49,428 nt of DNA, taken from positions 1 to 49,428 of the forward strand of contig VFJK01000054.1 of the NCBI GenBank assembly GCA_009886125.1, given 5' to 3'. The translations under genes were made by a program, and so were the position numbers. Each line of letters opens with the position of its first letter. Position 1 is the stretch's first letter. Below, in pieces: positions 27,056 to 35,219 of this stretch. Below the pieces are notes generated by a model. The model made no database searches. It was given only the letters and a program-made list of their open reading frames with translations, and was not told where the DNA came from. The stretch is from Geobacter sp. Lineage in GTDB: Bacteria > Desulfobacterota > Desulfuromonadia > Geobacterales > DSM-12255.

Positions 27056-27083
27056 ATTGTATCAAAAGTTGAACTTGTTACAA
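27056..27083 (-). promoter_or_regulatory. Candidate promoter and operator of the exopolysaccharide operon
   Basis: On the minus strand TTGTAA (27083-27078), 16 bases, then TACAAT (27061-27056). The -35 box lies inside the palindrome CTTGT-t-ACAAG (27074-27084), a plausible repressor site. The divergent gene at 27124 starts 40 bases away. Confidence 0.45.
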
Positions 27084-27123
27084 GCTTCACGACTTTATGA
27101 CTAATAGATGATAAAATATCAAC

Positions 27124-27729
27124 ATGCATCCGGACAGACTCCCTGAAATCGATCAAGACAGAGTTGCCTGCCAGCAGGTTCTCGAAGAAGATCACTCGGT
27201 CTTCTCCATACAGTGGTTGGTCATACCGCCCGGCTTTCATTGCGAGCTTAGCTCGGAAGGGCTGCTACAGCTCTACCATGAGTATATTGAGCACTGCACT
27301 CTAGGGATTATCCGGTCGGTTGAGCGTGACAGCGGCGTCGAGTTCCGCCTTTTGGGCAGTTCAGTCGCAATCCTTCGGTTTTCGCCAGCCTTGACGGTAA
27401 AAACAGCATCAGGAGAGAAAACAACGCTTCGGATCTCCGGTGGTTTCCTTGTACAGCCAAAACAGTGCGACAAGGGGCAGTTCGAATTTTTTGTAGAGAC
27501 AGTTGCCTCAGGAACCAGACTGACCCTCAAGCTCTCGGATTACTGTCCGCTCCTGCTCGGCAGCAGCCAGCCTTCAATATGGCGGAAATGGCTGTATCGT
27601 CTTACCCAGGCATATCTTCACAAAATCGTTACATTACATTTTCTTGCTATAGTTTACCGAAAGGTCACCGGTGAAAAACTGAAAAGTGGAACCATCAGGA
27701 TTGCCGTAAGAAAAGGGGCTGAAACCTGA
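27124..27729 (+). CDS. Unrecognised 201-aa protein divergent from the exopolysaccharide operon
   Basis: I do not recognise a family. The protein is soluble-looking, with no signal and no clear membrane helix except a weak hydrophobic stretch near residues 170-183 (HKIVTLHFLAIVYRKV). The middle is strand-rich with a repeated pattern (VEFRLLGSSVAILRFSP, TTLRISGGFLVQP, FEFFVETVASGTRLTLKLSDY) that recalls SRPBCC-like lipid-binding folds. The ribosome site before the ATG is poor, which weakens the call. Long open frame, sensible composition and its own place between the divergent operon and uvsE support a real gene. It ends 20 bases from the converging uvsE. Confidence 0.6.
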   Translation: MHPDRLPEIDQDRVACQQVLEEDHSVFSIQWLVIPPGFHCELSSEGLLQLYHEYIEHCTLGIIRSVERDSGVEFRLLGSSVAILRFSPALTVKTASGEKTTLRISGGFLVQPKQCDKGQFEFFVETVASGTRLTLKLSDYCPLLLGSSQPSIWRKWLYRLTQAYLHKIVTLHFLAIVYRKVTGEKLKSGTIRIAVRKGAET

Positions 27730-27749
27730 TGCTTGTAAATCATTTCCGC

Positions 27750-28658
27750 TCAGGCTTGCAGACCCTGCGACTCTTTCATCAGCCGTAATACCGCAAGCTC
27801 CTTCGCTTTAGCCTCGACATCCACCGTCATCTCCCGTCCCAGCCAGCATTCAGGCACGTCAGCACTATCGATGTAATCGGCGTGAGGTTTCGGATCCCTG
27901 CTTCCCCAGCCATACTTCGGAGAGGATAGGTGGCAGTACTGCTCTCGACCAAAAGCCTGCCAGGTCTCTCCCGCAAGGACAGTAGCCTCCTCCACCGTCA
28001 AACCATCCGGATTGCAGCGATGATGATGAACGTCATACACCAGTGGAATAGCTAGTTTCGCGCAGAGCGGTAGCAGATCCCGAACTGTGTAGCTGACATC
28101 ATCGTTTTCGACTGTCAGACGCCGACGGACCGGTTCGGGCAGATCAGGAAATATCGCGCAAAAGCGCTCCAGTGAAGACTGTTTGTCACCATAGACGCCT
28201 CCGGCATGTATGTTTATCACATCCGCCCCCACTGCTTCAGCCAGCATTGCCTGATATTCCAGCTCTTTGATCGAATTTTCGACGACGTGGGGATGCGGCG
28301 AGGAGAGGACGACAAACTGATCGGGATGGAAGCTGAGACGGATATCATACAGTTGAGCAAAACAGCGGACTTTTTCGAGGAGAATAGCGATCTCTTCTCC
28401 AGCTGACAGGTCAGATAGCTGGTAGTGAACGTCCGGATGGGTCATGCGCGGGAAAAGCGGCGACATGATACGGAATGCACCTATCTCCGATTCATGAACT
28501 GTTTTAACAGCACAAAGAAGATTGGCAGCGTTGTGGGTGCATATCAGGGAAAGCCTCTCCAACTGTTCATCCCGCTTCAGTGATAACAGCGTCTTTGCCG
28601 TCGTGGTGCGAAAGCTGACCGGCTCATTCTTGAATAGACAGCAGAGACCGAAACGCAT
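27750..28658 (-). CDS. uvsE: UV DNA damage endonuclease (UvsE/UVDE)
   Basis: The 302-aa protein is a metal-dependent TIM-barrel endonuclease of the UVDE family. It has the N-terminal RFGLCC motif, HNAANL, FRIMSPLFPRMTHP, RLSFHPDQFVVL, NIHAGGVYGDK, LTVENDD, YDVHHHRCNP and HADYI; the His, Asp and Glu residues match the three-metal site. It nicks DNA 5' of UV photoproducts, starting an alternative excision-repair route. It is a single gene, converging with the unrecognised gene at 27124. Length is normal for bacterial UvsE. Confidence 0.93.
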   Translation of the reverse strand: MRFGLCCLFKNEPVSFRTTTAKTLLSLKRDEQLERLSLICTHNAANLLCAVKTVHESEIGAFRIMSPLFPRMTHPDVHYQLSDLSAGEEIAILLEKVRCFAQLYDIRLSFHPDQFVVLSSPHPHVVENSIKELEYQAMLAEAVGADVINIHAGGVYGDKQSSLERFCAIFPDLPEPVRRRLTVENDDVSYTVRDLLPLCAKLAIPLVYDVHHHRCNPDGLTVEEATVLAGETWQAFGREQYCHLSSPKYGWGSRDPKPHADYIDSADVPECWLGREMTVDVEAKAKELAVLRLMKESQGLQA

Positions 28659-28878
28659 GACCTATCCTCACGATCCTGAAGAGGCCGTTTCGATCTTCAG
28701 GGGATTCATCTGGAAATCACAGAGCTTGAGTTAACTCAATTGCTACATACTATACTACTCAGAAAACATGACCCGATAGCTGTAAATTGTGCATAATCCA
28801 TAAACCTTCGAAGCGACAATCCATGATCTGCACAACTTTGCACCAGACAAGCCTTAATTGTAAGCACTTACCTGCAAA

Positions 28879-28896
28879 TTGGCCCACAACGTGCTT
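28879..28896 (+). promoter_or_regulatory. Sigma-54 promoter for the ammonium channel gene
   Basis: TTGGCCC at 28879-28885 and TGC at 28892-28894 give GG (28881-28882), exactly 10 bases, GC (28893-28894), the invariant sigma-54 spacing. It ends about 50 bases before the ATG. Half-site-like TGCAC repeats lie at about 28825-28845 (TGCACAACTTTGCACCA), where an NtrC-type activator could bind, but they are not a clean palindrome. Confidence 0.75.
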
Positions 28897-28946
28897 ATTT
28901 TATCAGCGCAACAGGTGTTATCTTGCTATAGCTTTCGGAGGACTCT

Positions 28947-30161
28947 ATGAAAAACTGCCTTAAATTCGTTCTTCAGCTCTCCACAATCCTCCTCATCGTT
29001 ACGGGAACTGCACTCGCTGCTGAAATCCCTGCCACAAATCTGGCGGCATTGACCGATGTGCAGAAGTATGAACGGGCCATTCATATCATGGCGATGCTGC
29101 TGGTCGGTTTCGGCTTTCTGATGGTCTTTGTCAGGAAGTACGGCCGCTCTGCGTTGACCGCGACCTACCTTCTGGTCAGTATTTCGATTCCCCTCTACTT
29201 CCTGAAAGAGAGCTATCACGGAGTTGGAACAGCTACAGGTGTCATCGACAAACTCATCCTGGCCGAATTTGCCGCTGCCAGCCTGCTGATATGCGCCGGC
29301 GCGGTTCTGGGGCGGATGAAGATGCATCAGTATCTGCTGCTCGGCCTCATCTTTGTGCCGTTTTATGCCTTGAACGAGTGGATCGTCCTGAACAACGGAC
29401 TCGGCCTCATCACCGGCAAGGTGGTGGACACCGGAGGATCGATCGTCATACATGCCTTTGGCGCCATCTTTGGCCTGGGAGTGGCAGCTTCCATGACGAC
29501 GAAAGAGGAGTATGCCACCCCGATAGAGTGCGATGACACCAGTGACAGATACTCACTTCTGGGGAGCATGGTGCTCTGGGTCTTCTGGCCCAGCTTCTGT
29601 GCGGCCCTGGTTGCCCCTGCAGATGTCCCCCGCACCGCAGTCAACGTCATCCTGGCCTTGTGCGGCTCGACCCTTGCCACCTATTTTGCATCAGTCAAAC
29701 TGCGCGGGAAGATTTCTGCAGCAGACATTGCCAATGCAACCCTGGCTGGCGGTGTGGCGATCGGCTCGACCTGTGACCTAGCATCTCCCGGCACTGCCTT
29801 TGCTATCGGTATCCTGGCCGGAGTCGTCTCTACCTTCGGATTTGCGGTCATTCAAGCGAAGCTAACCGATCTGACCGGAAAGGTCGATACCTGCGGCGTG
29901 TTCTATCTCCACGGCCTGCCGGGAATGCTCGGCGGCATCGCGGCTCTTGTTGTCGTCTCGGGGATCAATTTCACCGCCCAGTTGACCGCGATGGTGGTGA
30001 CGATCGTCATTGCTGCCTTTGCAGGACTTCTCAGCGGGAAAGTGATCGCTCTCTTGGGAGAACGGGCTGAGCCGTATGTCGATTCAGAGGAGTTCGAAGG
30101 TGAAGAGACTTGCCAGGAAGAGCTGCAGGAATTAATTGCCGAGGCCGATCTCTCGCGCTAG
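28947..30161 (+). CDS. Rh-type ammonium channel (Amt/Mep/Rh superfamily)
   Basis: This 404-aa protein has a cleavable-looking signal segment and about eleven membrane helices. Several motifs are those of Rh proteins rather than AmtB: IHAFGAIFGL with the first pore His, LWVFWPSF, NATLAGGVAIGS, and DTCGVFYLHGLPGMLGG with the second pore His. Rh proteins conduct NH3 (and perhaps CO2). They are rare in bacteria, Nitrosomonas Rh50 being the best-known case. A sigma-54 promoter upstream points to nitrogen control. No glnK is adjacent, unlike most amtB genes. The C-terminal tail is acidic (DSEEFEGEETCQEELQELI). The start has a CGGAGGA site. Confidence 0.88.
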   Translation: MKNCLKFVLQLSTILLIVTGTALAAEIPATNLAALTDVQKYERAIHIMAMLLVGFGFLMVFVRKYGRSALTATYLLVSISIPLYFLKESYHGVGTATGVIDKLILAEFAAASLLICAGAVLGRMKMHQYLLLGLIFVPFYALNEWIVLNNGLGLITGKVVDTGGSIVIHAFGAIFGLGVAASMTTKEEYATPIECDDTSDRYSLLGSMVLWVFWPSFCAALVAPADVPRTAVNVILALCGSTLATYFASVKLRGKISAADIANATLAGGVAIGSTCDLASPGTAFAIGILAGVVSTFGFAVIQAKLTDLTGKVDTCGVFYLHGLPGMLGGIAALVVVSGINFTAQLTAMVVTIVIAAFAGLLSGKVIALLGERAEPYVDSEEFEGEETCQEELQELIAEADLSR

Positions 30162-30169
30162 ATCGTCTA

Positions 30170-30199
30170 CCTGCCTGGCTCCTGATGGAGCCAGGCAGG
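30170..30199. terminator. Hairpin between converging channel and ATPase genes
   Basis: CCTGCCTGGCTCC and its exact inverse flank a TGAT loop: a 13-bp stem, 8 bases after the channel stop. No T-run follows on either strand, so termination strength is uncertain. Confidence 0.6.
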
Positions 30200-30228
30200 C
30201 ACCCCCCATCCCCGCAGCCTGAATACAA

Positions 30229-32946
30229 TCAGGCCGATACTCTCTGCCACAAGATTTTTTCAACCTCGATGACAATATAGATCACAAAAGAGGCAGTCAG
30301 TATAAGCCCCCACTCACGCAGACCGATCGGCCTGCTGCCGAAGGCGCTGTTCATCGCCGGCAGGTAGGTGAACAGCAGCTGCAGCAGGATCATGATCGAC
30401 ACGCCCCCCAGCAGCCAGTGGTTGCTGAAAAACCCGAGAGTACGCATGGAGTGGCGCAGCGAGCGGCAGTTGAACAGGTAGAACAGTTCGCCGCAGACAA
30501 AGACGTTGGCAGCACAGGTGCGTGCCTCTGCCAGGCTGTGTCCATGATGCAGTTCCCAGTTGAACAGCCCGAACGAGCCGAGCAGCAACAGAAAACCGAC
30601 CAGCCCGATCCGCAGCACCAGCTCCCTCGTCAAGAGCGGTTGGCGCGGATCAAGAGGCTGCCGGCCCATGATCCCGGGCTCCTTCGGTTCGAAGGCGAGC
30701 ATCAACCCCAGCAGCACGGCAGTGGTCATATTGATCCAGAGGATCTGTACCGGCAGGATGGGGAGCTCGACCCCGGCGAATACCGCCGCCAGGATCACCA
30801 GCCCCTCGCCGAGATTGGTGGGAAGGGTCCAGGTGATGAATTTGACAAGGTTGTCGTAAACACCGCGCCCCTCCTCGACCGCAGCTTCGATGGACGAGAA
30901 GTTGTCGTCGGTCAGGAGCATATCAGCCGCCTCTTTGGCGACCTCGGTACCGGTGATCCCCATGGCCACGCCGATATCGGCCTGACGCAGCGCCGGCGCG
31001 TCATTCACCCCATCGCCGGTCATGGCAACGATATTGCCGTTCGACTGCAACGCTTCCACCAGCCGCAGTTTCTGCTCCGGAGCGACCCGGGCAAAGACTG
31101 CAGTCCGCTCGACAGCCGCCAGCAGCTCGGCGTCGTCAAGCGCGGCCAGCTCCCTGCCGGTCAGTGTCAACAGCTCCCCTGCTGCATCAGTCTCACCATT
31201 CAGACCGATCTGACGGGCTATGGCCGCAGCAGTCGCAGCATGGTCACCGGTGATCATCTTGACCCGGATCCCGGCGGCTTGGCAGACCTGCACTGCCGCG
31301 ACAGCTTCGGGCCGCGGCGGATCGATCATCCCCTGCAGGCCAAGAAAGGTCAGCCCTCCGGCCACGTCTTCATGGCAGAGCTCCCCGGCAAAGTAATCGA
31401 GATCAAGCCGGGCAAAAGCCAGAACTCTCAGCCCCTTTTTCGCCATCTTTTCCGCCTGGCAGACATATGCCTCGGGATCCAGGGGGATCGTCTCGCCGCT
31501 GCCTGACATCGCCGTGCTGCAGCGCCCGATGAGACTCTCGACCGACCCTTTCAGATACACGACCTTCTGCTCAAGGGCTCCGTGCAGGGTCGCCATATAC
31601 TGATACTCAGACTCGAAGGGGATGGCATCCAGCCGGGGATGCTTCTGCCCGGCGCTTTCCCGCTGGAGCCCTGATTTTCCGGCAGACACAGGCAGCGCTG
31701 CCTCGGTCGGGTCCCCCTCGACTGACCACTGTCCCTCTATCCGCACCAGCCGGGCATCATTGCAGAGCAGCCCGGCCAGCAGGCACTCACTCAGGGCAGG
31801 GAACTCCCCCGGAGAGATGAGCTTCTCCGAATGGGTGATACTCCCCTCCGGAGCAGTGCCGCTCCCGGAAAGCAGAAAGTGGTCACCACCGGCAGCGATC
31901 TCCTGCACGCTCATCTGATTCAGGGTCAGGGTACCGGTCTTATCGGAGCAGATGACGGTCGTACTCCCCAGCGTCTCCACTGCCGGCAGCTTACGGATGA
32001 TCGCGTTCCGTTTTGCCATTTTGGAAACGCCAATGGCAAGGGTGATGGTGACCGCCGCAGGCAGCCCTTCGGGAATCGCCCCGACTGCCAAAGCCACCAC
32101 GGCCATGAACATATCCAGCCATTTCTCGCCCCGGAGCACCCCGATGAAAAAGGTGATTGCAGACAGGCCTAGGATGATATAGAGCAGCAGGCCGCTGAAG
32201 CGGGCAAGCTTCCTGGTAAGCGGTGTCGCCAGGATATCGGCAGAAGCGATCAGCTCGTTGATCCGGCCGATCTCGGTACGATCACCAATAGCTACAACTG
32301 CACCGGTCGCAACTCCCGAGGTCACCAGAGAGGAAGCGTACGCCATGTTGGTGCGGTCAGCCAGAAGGGTATCCAGAGGAAGAGCAGCGCTGGTTTTCTG
32401 TATCGGCAGGGATTCTCCGGTCAGGGCCGATTCGTTTATCTGTAGCTCGCGGACGCTGAGAAGCCTGAGATCTGCCGGGACCCGGTCACCTGACTTGAGC
32501 AGCACGACATCCCCCGGCACCAGCTCCCCGTCCGGGACCTGCAGCTGTACACCCCCTCTCAATACAGTAGCGGCACTGTTCATGGCCCGGGACAACGACT
32601 CAATGGCAGCAACCGCCTTGAACTCCTGAATGAAGCCGATAATGGCATTGATGATCACGACGCCGAAAATGACCCCGGCATCGACCCACTCCTGCAGATA
32701 GCTCGTAATGGCTGCAGAGGCTAAAAGGATATAGATGAGCGGTTGATGGAACTGCAGGATGAAAAGGAGCAGCGAGCCGGTCCCTTTTCTCCGGGTGATC
32801 CGGTTGGGACCGTACTGCGCCTGTCGCTGCTCGACAACAGCACTGTCCAGTCCTCTGTCCGGAAAGCTCTCAAGAAGTCCAAGGGCCTCTGATTCAGACA
32901 GAGAGTGCCACTGTTCGACGGGAATCGTCTTCATCGCTTTCATCAC
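30229..32946 (-). CDS. P-type cation-transporting ATPase (P2 type)
   Basis: The 905-aa protein has an N-terminal cation_ATPase_N domain, actuator TGES (ALTGESLPI), phosphorylation motif DKTGTLT, hinge MTGDGVNDAPAL and about ten membrane helices. The fourth helix carries AVGAIPEGLPAAVTITLAIG, with the P-E-G-L-P signature of P2-type (Ca2+/Na+/K+-like) pumps rather than heavy-metal pumps. No CxxC metal domain is present. Exact ion specificity cannot be read; Ca2+ or Na+ are likely. Its start overlaps the stop of the DUF1499 gene by 4 bases, so the two are co-translated. Confidence 0.9.
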   Translation of the reverse strand: MMKAMKTIPVEQWHSLSESEALGLLESFPDRGLDSAVVEQRQAQYGPNRITRRKGTGSLLLFILQFHQPLIYILLASAAITSYLQEWVDAGVIFGVVIINAIIGFIQEFKAVAAIESLSRAMNSAATVLRGGVQLQVPDGELVPGDVVLLKSGDRVPADLRLLSVRELQINESALTGESLPIQKTSAALPLDTLLADRTNMAYASSLVTSGVATGAVVAIGDRTEIGRINELIASADILATPLTRKLARFSGLLLYIILGLSAITFFIGVLRGEKWLDMFMAVVALAVGAIPEGLPAAVTITLAIGVSKMAKRNAIIRKLPAVETLGSTTVICSDKTGTLTLNQMSVQEIAAGGDHFLLSGSGTAPEGSITHSEKLISPGEFPALSECLLAGLLCNDARLVRIEGQWSVEGDPTEAALPVSAGKSGLQRESAGQKHPRLDAIPFESEYQYMATLHGALEQKVVYLKGSVESLIGRCSTAMSGSGETIPLDPEAYVCQAEKMAKKGLRVLAFARLDLDYFAGELCHEDVAGGLTFLGLQGMIDPPRPEAVAAVQVCQAAGIRVKMITGDHAATAAAIARQIGLNGETDAAGELLTLTGRELAALDDAELLAAVERTAVFARVAPEQKLRLVEALQSNGNIVAMTGDGVNDAPALRQADIGVAMGITGTEVAKEAADMLLTDDNFSSIEAAVEEGRGVYDNLVKFITWTLPTNLGEGLVILAAVFAGVELPILPVQILWINMTTAVLLGLMLAFEPKEPGIMGRQPLDPRQPLLTRELVLRIGLVGFLLLLGSFGLFNWELHHGHSLAEARTCAANVFVCGELFYLFNCRSLRHSMRTLGFFSNHWLLGGVSIMILLQLLFTYLPAMNSAFGSRPIGLREWGLILTASFVIYIVIEVEKILWQRVSA

Positions 32947-33404
32947 TTTCCGGCTGCTGTTTCGAAATCCCGGCGGACATCTTCCATCCGGCTCCGGTTC
33001 TTCCCGAGATCCGAATAGCCCAGGCGCGAAGCAGAGCGGACATGGATGACCTGTGCGTTTCGGTCGAGCAGGAACTCAGCGTCATCGATAAAAAAAGTCG
33101 TGTGGAACTCGACCCGCAGATAGCCGTCCGCCTCTGTCATGATCTTCGTATCCCTGCGGCCGGAAAGCACCTGTTTGAGCAGCAGGAAGGCAGCGCCAGG
33201 CTCTCCGATGAATTTAAGCGGCGCGATCCGGTGCCCCTCATCGGTTGCCTGACTGGAAACGCAGTTGGGAGAAGACGGGCAGGAGAGCAGCACTCCGTTC
33301 ATCGCTCCGGGATTCTTCGGTCGCTCCCCGACACACGCGGCGATCAGGCCTGCCACTGCTCCCATACCTATCACCTTTGCAAAAACTGCTGTCAGATAGC
33401 GCAT
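32943..33404 (-). CDS. DUF1499 lipoprotein
   Basis: The start is placed at MRYLTAVF (33404). The 153-aa protein has a lipoprotein-like signal (AGLIAAC) and a DUF1499 domain with the typical LLSCPSSPNCVSSQA near the N-terminus, then YLRVEFHTTFFIDDAEFLLD and VIHVRSASRLGYSDLGKNRSRMEDVRRDF at the end. Function is unknown. It is translationally coupled to the P-type ATPase downstream, so a role in ion homeostasis or in the same stress response may be guessed. Confidence 0.88.
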   Translation of the reverse strand: MRYLTAVFAKVIGMGAVAGLIAACVGERPKNPGAMNGVLLSCPSSPNCVSSQATDEGHRIAPLKFIGEPGAAFLLLKQVLSGRRDTKIMTEADGYLRVEFHTTFFIDDAEFLLDRNAQVIHVRSASRLGYSDLGKNRSRMEDVRRDFETAAGK

Positions 33405-33460
33405 AATGATCAAGTATACCTCATTATCCCTACTAATCCACGAAAGCTGCTGATATAATT

Positions 33461-33586
33461 ATTCCGATTCCATATCAAAGCCCTATCTTCATTGGCTCGT
33501 CTTCGGCTCCTCAACGTACTTGCGTTGTACGCCTCGTCGCCTCAATCCTCGCCGCCTTGATATCATCTTTGATCTGGAATCGGAAT
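33461..33586. repeat. 126-bp imperfect palindrome
   Basis: ATTCCGATTCC...TCAAAG at 33461-33480 is matched by CTTTGA...GGAATCGGAAT at 33567-33586, and the core GTAC-ttgcgtt-GTAC at 33516-33530 lies exactly at the centre. The part CTCCTCAACGTACTTGCGTTGTACGC has the look of a dispersed genomic repeat. It occupies the gap between the divergent DUF1499 and DUF523 genes and would sit in both upstream regions. Confidence 0.75.
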
Positions 33587-33626
33587 TACTCCTCGCATAA
33601 CTATCCTGCTGTCAAAGGAACGCTCC

Positions 33627-34577
33627 ATGCCTCGACCTATAACCATCGGCGTCAGCGCCTGCCTCCTGGGAGAAAAAGTCCGCTACGACGGCGGTCACAC
33701 CCATGACCGCTACATCACCGACACCCTCGGCAGATTCTTCACCTTCATACCGGTCTGCCCTGAAGTCGAATCAGGGATGACCACACCGCGCGAAGCGATG
33801 CGGCTTGAAGGCGATCCGGCCGCCCCCCGGCTCATGACGAGAAACAGCCGGATCGACAAGACGGCACAGATGGTCGCTTTCTGTAGCGCAAAGGTGGAAG
33901 CGCTCGAGAACGCCGGCCTCTGCGGCTTCATCTTCAAGAAGAACTCCCCGAGCTCAGGACTGTTCCGGGTCAAGATCTATGACGAAATGGGGGTACCGAC
34001 CAAAAGCGGGAGCGGACTCTTTGCGGCTGCTTTTGCCCGGCGGTTCCCGCTGCTGCCGATGGAGGAGGAGGGACGGCTTGAGGATGCTGCCTTACGGGAA
34101 AATTTCATCGAGAGAGTCTTCAGTTATCACCGCTGGAAGGAGTTTCTGGCAGGAGGTTATACCCCCGCCCGACTGGTCGAATTCCACACCGCTCAGAAAC
34201 TGCTGCTGATGGCGCACAGCCCGGAGATCTACCGGCAACTGGGGAAGCTGGTTGCACACAGTAGCGAGACCGCTGCAGATGAGCTGAAAGCCTGCTACGA
34301 AGAGCTGTTCATGAAAGCCTTGGCGCTGCACGCCACTACGAAAAAGAACACCAACGTGCTGCAGCATATCATGGGGTATTTCAAAAAGCTTCTGACCCCT
34401 GAAGAGAAGCAGGAACTCCTCCGGGTCATCGGCCAGTACCACGACCATCTCGTACCCCTGATCGTGCCGCTGACCCTGCTCCGCCACTACGTCAGCAAGT
34501 ACGGTCAGCAGTACCTGCAGGGTCAGGTCTATCTCTCGCCGCATCCGGCAGAGCTGATGCTGAGGAATCATGTGTAA
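33627..34577 (+). CDS. DUF523-DUF1722 (YbgA-type) protein
   Basis: This 316-aa protein joins an N-terminal DUF523 domain (residues 1-160; ISACLLG-like VSACLLGEKVRYDGGH, PVCPEVESGM, KKNSPSSG) to a C-terminal DUF1722/YbgA domain (about 180-310; FHTAQKLLLMAHSPEIYRQLG, ALHATTKKNTNVLQHIMGYFKK). Stand-alone DUF523 proteins include TudS, a [4Fe-4S] 2-thiouracil desulfidase; Cys residues at SACLLG and PVCPE are kept here. The DUF1722 part is found next to or fused with photolyase-related genes. A desulfidase acting on thiolated bases is plausible but not shown for the fusion. Confidence 0.9.
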   Translation: MPRPITIGVSACLLGEKVRYDGGHTHDRYITDTLGRFFTFIPVCPEVESGMTTPREAMRLEGDPAAPRLMTRNSRIDKTAQMVAFCSAKVEALENAGLCGFIFKKNSPSSGLFRVKIYDEMGVPTKSGSGLFAAAFARRFPLLPMEEEGRLEDAALRENFIERVFSYHRWKEFLAGGYTPARLVEFHTAQKLLLMAHSPEIYRQLGKLVAHSSETAADELKACYEELFMKALALHATTKKNTNVLQHIMGYFKKLLTPEEKQELLRVIGQYHDHLVPLIVPLTLLRHYVSKYGQQYLQGQVYLSPHPAELMLRNHV

Positions 34578-34609
34578 GAATGCGACACAGGTTTAAAGGA
34601 GAATATGTC

Positions 34610-34783
34610 ATGGAAATCAGGCCGATAAAAACGGAAGAAGATTATCAAGTGATTCTTGCAGAAGTTGAACGTCTATTCAATTCTACATCGGATACGCCTG
34701 AAGGTGACCGGCTGGACGTCTTGACCACCCTGCTTGAAGGATGTCCCCGAAATCCCCTGATTGAGATGGCGCGGCTGATCTGA
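34610..34783 (+). pseudogene. Remnant of a HigA-type antitoxin, N-terminal part only
   Basis: From the ATG at 34610 the frame encodes MEIRPIKTEEDYQVILAEVERLF and TPEGDRLDVLTTLLEG, the conserved N-terminus of HigA-like HTH antitoxins. After that the similarity stops (CPRNPLIEMARLI and a stop) and the DNA-binding HTH domain is absent. A toxin gene is not seen. An AGGAG site survives. Expression of the 57-aa stub is possible, but function is unlikely. Confidence 0.65.
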
Positions 34784-34813
34784 AGAGGTTAAACTTCGCA
34801 CTATATGTTGTAG

Positions 34814-35068
34814 AAGATCGACCGGGAGAAACGGAAGCCGGTTGCCGAACGCAAACGCTTCGTGCTCGGTGAGCAAGACATAATCCCCATTGAAGCCAAG
34901 GCTTCGGAGCGGGTGTCCAGTGCCGACGGCAGGAGTGTGGAGACGTTCCTTACAGAGCATCCGAAAGCGGCTAAAGTCGGGCTGGTGGTCTATCCGGGGG
35001 ATGAAATCGTCGAGTTACGGAAAAATGTCTGGGGAGTGCCGGACTGGTATCTGTTTGGAGCGTTGTAG
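34814..35068 (+). pseudogene. C-terminal remnant of a DUF4143 AAA ATPase
   Basis: The frame opens just after a stop at 34811 and reads EQDIIPIEAKASERV, FLTEHPKAAKVGLVVYPG and VWGVPDWYLFG, the end of the DUF4143 nuclease-like domain of AAA_14 ATPases. The Walker-A-bearing N-terminal two thirds are missing, and the only start (GTG at 34862) has no ribosome site. With the HigA stub just upstream it marks a decayed accessory segment. Confidence 0.65.
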
Positions 35069-35162
35069 CGGAAAACTGAGCGTCGGCACAACCTGGAAAG
35101 GATGAGAGATGTAAACTGCTGCACGAGAAGTCCACGGGCTCCTGGCAAGAAAGAGTTGCGAC

Positions 35163-35195
35163 AAAAAAGGCGAACCGAACGGTTCGCCTTTTTTT
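35163..35195. terminator. Bidirectional intrinsic terminator
   Basis: A-run, GGCGAACC, GAAC loop, GGTTCGCC, T-run. It serves the minus-strand Etf operon that ends at 35220 and the plus-strand side as well. Confidence 0.92.
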
Positions 35196-35219
35196 CATCT
35201 GTCACCGCACTATCCGGTG

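Noticed and set aside
30418-31506. 362-aa open frame antisense to the P-type ATPase
   Set aside because: Gln/His/Pro-rich composition with no domain, opposite an intact ATPase.
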